9,189 nucleotides of DNA from NCBI GenBank assembly GCA_035539015.1, contig DATLJF010000085.1, positions 1 to 9,189 on the forward strand. Direction: 5' to 3'. Both the position numbers and the translations under genes were made by a program. This DNA comes from Stenotrophomonas_A sp035539015. Lineage in GTDB: Bacteria > Pseudomonadota > Gammaproteobacteria > Xanthomonadales > Xanthomonadaceae. Below the pieces are notes generated by a model, which saw only the letters and a list, made by a program, of their open reading frames with translations, was not told the origin of the DNA and searched no databases. This document shows, piece by piece, positions 6,034 to 9,189 of the stretch. Each line of letters begins with the position of its first letter. The stretch's first letter is position 1.

Positions 6034-6999
6034 ATGGACCGCTATGAACGCATCAATGCCCTGCATCGCCTGCTCAAGGCGGCTCGCTACCCGGTCACGG
6101 TGGCGCGGCTGCAGGATGAGCTTGGCTGTTCCCGTGCCACCGTGTACCGCGACCTGGCGTTCTTGCGCGATGCGCTGATGGCCCCGGTCGAAGGCGATGG
6201 CGAGGCGGGCTTTCGCTATCTCTCCGGTGAGAGCGACCGTTTTGAACTGCCCGGTCTGTGGCTGAGCTCGGAAGAGCTGCATGCGCTGCTGGCCTCGCAG
6301 CAATTGCTCTCGCGCACCGGGGGCGGCGTGCTGGCTTCGGTGCTGGCGCCGCTGCAGCAACGTATCGAAAGCCTGCTGGCTGCGCAGGCCGGGGTGTCGC
6401 AATGGCCGGTGGACCGCGTGCGCGTCATCCCGCACCGTGGCCGCAAGCTGGACGAAGCCAGTTTCCGCAGCGTGGCCTCCGGGGTCCTGGAGCGCAAGCA
6501 GCTGAGCTTCGAGTACCGCGCCCGTTCCACCGACGAGTCCACCCGCCGCACGGTCTCGCCGCAACGCATCACCCATTACCGCGACAACTGGTATCTCGAC
6601 GCCTGGGACCACGGCCGCGAAGGGGTGCGCAGTTTCGCGGTGGACCGCATCAACCATGCGCGGCTGTTGGACGAAGTTGCGCGCGACGTGCCCGACAGCG
6701 AACTGGACGACCAGCTCGCCGCGTCCTACGGCATCTTCTCCGGCGCGCCCAAGGGCTGGGCGACGATCCTGTTCAGCGCCAAGGCCGCGCGCTGGGTAGC
6801 CGACGAGCACTGGCACTCGAAGCAGCAGGGGCGCTTCCTGCCCGATGGCCGCTACGAGCTGAAGTTGCCCTACAGCGTCTCGCGCGAGCTATTGATGGAC
6901 GTCCTGCACTACGGTTCGGACGCGGAAATCATCGAGCCCAAGTCGCTGCGCGAGCAGGCCAAGGCCCTGCTGTCCCTGGCCCTGAGCAACTACGACTGA
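6034..6999 (+). CDS. WYL-domain HTH transcriptional regulator
   Basis: A 321-residue cytoplasmic DNA-binding regulator. The N-terminal winged HTH (about 1-62) opens with MDRYERINALHRLLKAARYP and holds the recognition helix region CSRATVYRDLAFLRDAL (32-48). A linker (about 75-135) precedes the WYL domain (about 137-215) with FEYRARS, then NWYLDAWDH (185-193), carrying the W186-Y187-L188 signature, and VRSFAVDRI (198-206). The C-terminal WCX extension (about 235-318) runs through GWATILFSAKAARWVADE to EPKSLREQAKALLSLAL. WYL domains are thought to bind nucleic acid or nucleotide ligands, and such proteins control DNA-damage, defence or metabolic genes in various bacteria; the targets here are unknown, and the divergent membrane-protein gene is only one candidate. 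The start fits the family and lies six bases after a -10-like box. The stop is ten bases from that of the convergent lipocalin gene. Confidence 0.93.
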   Translation: MDRYERINALHRLLKAARYPVTVARLQDELGCSRATVYRDLAFLRDALMAPVEGDGEAGFRYLSGESDRFELPGLWLSSEELHALLASQQLLSRTGGGVLASVLAPLQQRIESLLAAQAGVSQWPVDRVRVIPHRGRKLDEASFRSVASGVLERKQLSFEYRARSTDESTRRTVSPQRITHYRDNWYLDAWDHGREGVRSFAVDRINHARLLDEVARDVPDSELDDQLAASYGIFSGAPKGWATILFSAKAARWVADEHWHSKQQGRFLPDGRYELKLPYSVSRELLMDVLHYGSDAEIIEPKSLREQAKALLSLALSNYD

Positions 7000-7009
7000 G
7001 GCCGGCGGC

Positions 7010-7582
7010 TCAACGCTGGTTCGGCACTTCGAAGCCGAGCTTGTCGACCTGCTCGCGGTGCTGCGGCACGCGCTTGAGCTTGTCGGTGTACACGCCGTAG
7101 TCATCACGCAGCTTGTTGACCAGGCTGCGGTATTGCTCGTTGTCCATGTCCGGCGAGCGCGCGAAGATCCAGGCCAGGTCGCGGCCGGGCCAGGAAATCA
7201 GCATCCAGGAATAATCCGGCGCGACCTCCAGGATGCGCTGCCGGGTCGGCACGATCTTGTAGAACCAGACGCGCCAGTCGTAGCTGCCGCTGTCCTCGTC
7301 GACCGAGGCGCGCGCAGTCTTTTCCTGCTCTGGCTCGCCGAACCCTTCGCGGTAGACATAGCGGATGCCGACCGAGTTCTCGTCCCTGAGGGTGTACTCG
7401 TCGCGGCTGGCGACATGGCCGCGTTCGACCGGATTGGGAATCCGCGCGATCACGTACCAGGTACCCATCATCCGCTTCAGGTCGAGCGGCGGCCGTTCCG
7501 GCGCCGTTGCCTGGCGCGCTGACGCCTGCGGCGCGGCCAGTCCAATGAGGAACGCTAAGGCTAGGGTGGCGGTCAGGCGCAT
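7010..7582 (-). CDS. Periplasmic lipocalin (Blc/apolipoprotein D-like family)
   Basis: A 190-residue exported lipocalin. Residues 1-22 (MRLTATLALAFLIGLAAPQA, then SA) are a signal peptide with probable cleavage after ASA. The mature protein starts with a short linker and then the first structurally conserved region, MMGTWYVIARIPN (38-50), with the lipocalin Gly40-x-Trp42. Later landmarks are YDWRVWFYKIVP (101-112), YSWMLISWPGRDLAWIFARS (124-143) and the C-terminal helix. E. coli Blc, of similar size, is an outer-membrane lipoprotein that binds lysophospholipids; this protein has no lipobox cysteine and is therefore expected to be soluble in the periplasm. I prefer ATG 7582 to ATG 7600 because the promoter candidate upstream would start RNA near 7607, leaving a leader of about 25 bases for 7582 but almost none for 7600; 7600 would add MPRRAT. 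Convergent with the WYL gene. Confidence 0.88.
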   Translation of the reverse strand: MRLTATLALAFLIGLAAPQASARQATAPERPPLDLKRMMGTWYVIARIPNPVERGHVASRDEYTLRDENSVGIRYVYREGFGEPEQEKTARASVDEDSGSYDWRVWFYKIVPTRQRILEVAPDYSWMLISWPGRDLAWIFARSPDMDNEQYRSLVNKLRDDYGVYTDKLKRVPQHREQVDKLGFEVPNQR

Positions 7583-7613
7583 CGTGGCTCGTCTTGGCAT
7601 GGCTGGCCTGCAC

Positions 7614-7644
7614 CCTAAACCGGCAGGAGGGAACTTCCTGTCAA
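7614..7644 (-). promoter_or_regulatory. Candidate sigma-70 promoter for the lipocalin gene
   Basis: On the minus strand a perfect TTGACA (7639-7644) is followed by an AT-rich patch GGTTTAGG whose best -10 match is TTTAGG (7614-7619) at a spacing of 19; shifting by two bases gives a 17-base spacer but a poorer hexamer. The -35 box is the only consensus TTGACA I noticed in the gaps of this very GC-rich window. The predicted start near 7607 supports ATG 7582 as the lipocalin start. Confidence 0.45.
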
Positions 7645-7712
7645 TGGTAGGTCGCAATCGGTGAGATGGCGATGGGGGAAGGTGACTTCCTCGACCCAAC
7701 CGGAGTCCTCCC

Positions 7713-8051
7713 ATGCTGCACACCCCTTCCAAGCGTGCGTCTTCGCGCCAGACCCCCGATCCCCGCGTGCTGCGCCCGGTGCGCCAGGTGGCCCTGGCCG
7801 GCCTTGCCCTGGTGCTGGTGTGGCCGGCCGCGCGCGGCTACAGCGCTTGGCTCGGCTGGTTGCCGTTGTGGCTGCTGGGGATGCCGATGACGGCCTGGTG
7901 GGCCCTGTACCGCTTCCGCCTGCCGTCGCCGGGGCGGTGGCTGCAGGCGACCTTCGCGCGTTCGCGCCGTGCGCCGCAGGCCCGTCGCCGCGTGCAGCCA
8001 GTGCGCGGCCGCGCACGTGCAGCGGCATCGGCGTTGGCGCGTGCCGCCTAG
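7713..8051 (+). CDS. Small arginine-rich two-helix membrane protein, unrecognised
   Basis: I do not recognise this 112-residue protein. A clear ribosome-binding site GGAG lies seven bases before the ATG, which argues for a real gene. After a basic N-terminal segment come two hydrophobic stretches (about 25-39 and 44-66, the second Trp-rich: WLGWLPLWLLGMPMTAWW at 46-63). The remaining 46 residues form a tail with 13 arginines and not one acidic or lysine residue (for example ARSRRAPQARRRVQPVRGRA at 82-101). Only one acidic residue, Asp16, is present in the whole protein. By the positive-inside rule the tail should face the cytoplasm, where it could touch nucleic acid or anionic lipid, but this is inference. 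Codons within the tail are GC-rich like the neighbours, so the arginine content may partly reflect composition. It lies 82 bp before the peptidase gene. Confidence 0.65.
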   Translation: MLHTPSKRASSRQTPDPRVLRPVRQVALAGLALVLVWPAARGYSAWLGWLPLWLLGMPMTAWWALYRFRLPSPGRWLQATFARSRRAPQARRRVQPVRGRARAAASALARAA

Positions 8052-8132
8052 GCAAACGCACGTCTTTCGGCAGGGGAAGGCAGGCGAAACGGTGTGCTAG
8101 CGTGGCGCGGCTATGTTTGTCCCGGAGAACAG

Positions 8133-9189
8133 ATGTCCAGACTCGCCGCCGCCTGCCTTGTCGCGGGCTTGATCACCGCTTCGTCCGCCACTGCCAAGGA
8201 GGCCGCCATGACCCCCGACCCGTACGCCTGGCTGGAAGAGGTCGAAGGCAGCCGCGCGCTGGACTGGGTCAAGGCACAGAACGACCGCACGGAAGCCCGG
8301 CTGGCGGCCTCGCCGCAGTTCAAGCAGATGGATTCGAGCATCCGCGAGGTACTCGATTCGGACGCCAAGATTCCCGGCGTGCAGAAGATCGGCGAGTACT
8401 ACTACAACTTCTGGAAGGACCGCCAGCACGAGCGCGGCGTATGGCGGCGCACCACCCTGGACGAATACCGCAAGCCCAGCCCCAAGTGGGAAACGGTGCT
8501 CGACCTGGACGCGCTGAATAAAGCCGAGAACGCGCAGTGGGTCTGGCATGGCGCCGACTGCCTGCGCCCGGACTACAAGCGCTGCCTGATCGCGCTGTCG
8601 CGCGGCGGCTCGGACGCCGACGTCACTCGCGAGTTCGACCTGTCCACCAAGCAGTTCGTCAGCGACGGCTTCTTCCGTCCCGAGGCCAAGGGCGGCCTGG
8701 GCTGGATCGATGCCGACACCGTGTACGTCTACACCGATTTCGGCCCGGGCTCGCAGACCAGCTCCGGCTACCCGCGCATCGTCAAGCGCTGGCGCCGTGG
8801 CCAGCCGCTGCAGAAGGCCGAGCTGGTCTACGAAGGCAAGGCCGATGATATGTACATCGCCGCCGTGCACGACGACACGCCGGGTTTCGAGCGTGATTTC
8901 GTCAGCCGCACCCTGGCCTTCTACAACGACGAGCTGTACCTGCGCGATGCTGATGGCAAGCTGCACAAGATCGACGCGCCGAACTCGGCCAACAAGAGCG
9001 TCAAGCGCGAATGGCTGACCCTGGAACTGCGCGATCCGTGGACGGTCGGCGGCAAAACCTATGCCGCCGGCTCGTTGCTGGCGACCCGGTTCGACGATTT
9101 CATGGCCGGCAAGCGCGAATTCGAGGTGTTGTTCGCGCCCACCGAGACCGCCTCGCTGGCGGGTGTTGCGTGGACGCGCCGGCACCTGG
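8133..9189 (+). CDS. Prolyl oligopeptidase family (S9) serine peptidase, N-terminal part
   Basis: The first 352 codons of an exported S9 peptidase that continues past the window end without a stop. Residues 1-21 form a signal peptide (MSRLAAACLVAGLITASSAT, then A), so the enzyme should act in the periplasm or outside. The mature part begins with the family opening DPYAWLEEVEGSRALDWVKA (29-48), then YYYNFWKDRQHERGVWRRTT (89-108) and LDLDALNKAENAQWVWHGAD, which belong to the N-terminal cap and beta-propeller that gates access in prolyl oligopeptidases. The catalytic Ser-Asp-His domain lies beyond the window, so activity cannot be judged. The start at 8133 has GGAG five bases upstream (8124-8127). 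A second in-frame ATG at residue 26 would give a form without a signal peptide; it is less likely, although AAGGAGG lies seven bases before it. Confidence 0.9.
   Translation, partial: MSRLAAACLVAGLITASSATAKEAAMTPDPYAWLEEVEGSRALDWVKAQNDRTEARLAASPQFKQMDSSIREVLDSDAKIPGVQKIGEYYYNFWKDRQHERGVWRRTTLDEYRKPSPKWETVLDLDALNKAENAQWVWHGADCLRPDYKRCLIALSRGGSDADVTREFDLSTKQFVSDGFFRPEAKGGLGWIDADTVYVYTDFGPGSQTSSGYPRIVKRWRRGQPLQKAELVYEGKADDMYIAAVHDDTPGFERDFVSRTLAFYNDELYLRDADGKLHKIDAPNSANKSVKREWLTLELRDPWTVGGKTYAAGSLLATRFDDFMAGKREFEVLFAPTETASLAGVAWTRRHL

Noticed and set aside
5803..6816. Upstream extension of the membrane-protein frame on the minus strand into the WYL gene
   Set aside because: The frame stays open to 6816, but the part above 5802 is antisense to the WYL coding region and lacks the membrane-helix character; the ATG at 5802 precedes the first helix as expected.
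7661..8521. A 286-codon plus-strand frame overlapping the small membrane protein and the peptidase start
   Set aside because: It overlaps two frames that each have a good ribosome-binding site and sensible protein features; its own translation is Arg/Ala/Gly-rich without domains.
8097..9185. A 362-codon open frame on the minus strand opposite the peptidase gene
   Set aside because: It mirrors the plus-strand peptidase, whose protein has a signal peptide, family motifs and a good ribosome-binding site. The opposite-strand protein shows no domain; long open antisense frames are expected in GC-rich genes with G/C third positions.
1..9189. Mobile element, prophage, CRISPR or defence island
   Set aside because: No transposase, integrase, direct-repeat array, tRNA attachment site or codon-use shift is seen; all recognisable genes are housekeeping, regulatory or envelope genes of uniform composition.

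Overview
The window looks like ordinary core chromosome from a high-GC gammaproteobacterium, most likely a member of the Xanthomonadaceae (Xanthomonas, Stenotrophomonas, Pseudoxanthomonas, Luteimonas or relatives). The evidence is the very high GC with strong third-position bias, the order algZ-algR-hemC (also known from Pseudomonas), TANAAT-type -10 boxes sitting right in front of start codons, and a GTAG-type REP pair. The genus cannot be fixed from the sequence alone. I see no tRNA, rRNA, CRISPR array, insertion sequence, phage gene or defence system.

Layout. Positions 1-446 hold the C-terminal end of the osmoregulated periplasmic glucan glucosyltransferase OpgH/MdoH (+). A compact plus-strand cluster follows: an alpha/beta-hydrolase carboxylesterase (498-1172), a four-helix membrane histidine kinase of the LytS/AlgZ type (1180-2229), a LytTR response regulator AlgR (2318-3046) and hydroxymethylbilane synthase hemC (3057-3977). 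Between the kinase and the regulator lie a 7-bp hairpin and a 14-codon leader frame. The leader has a strong ribosome-binding site, and its stop overlaps the GTG start of algR. A 25-bp perfect inverted repeat made of two opposed GTAG-REP units fills the gap between hemC and the convergent gene.

The minus-strand block 4065-5802 encodes a DUF481 (YdiY-like) outer-membrane beta-barrel protein and, upstream of it, an unrecognised protein with about eight membrane helices. Divergent from these is a WYL-domain HTH regulator (6034-6999). Next come a convergent periplasmic lipocalin (7010-7582, -) with a consensus TTGACA -35 box, a small arginine-rich two-helix membrane protein (7713-8051), and the secreted N-terminal beta-propeller part of an S9 prolyl oligopeptidase family peptidase (8133 to the end, incomplete).

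How the parts relate: the best supported unit is esterase-algZ-algR-hemC, a two-component pair closely followed by a tetrapyrrole biosynthesis gene. Several other genes act in the envelope (glucan synthesis, DUF481 porin-like barrel, lipocalin, membrane proteins), but nothing in the sequence ties them into one system. I found no clear new biological system. The most interesting signals are the coupled leader frame in front of algR, the probable leaderless starts of hemC and the WYL regulator, the REP pair, and a curious cluster of restriction sites at 5810-5878.
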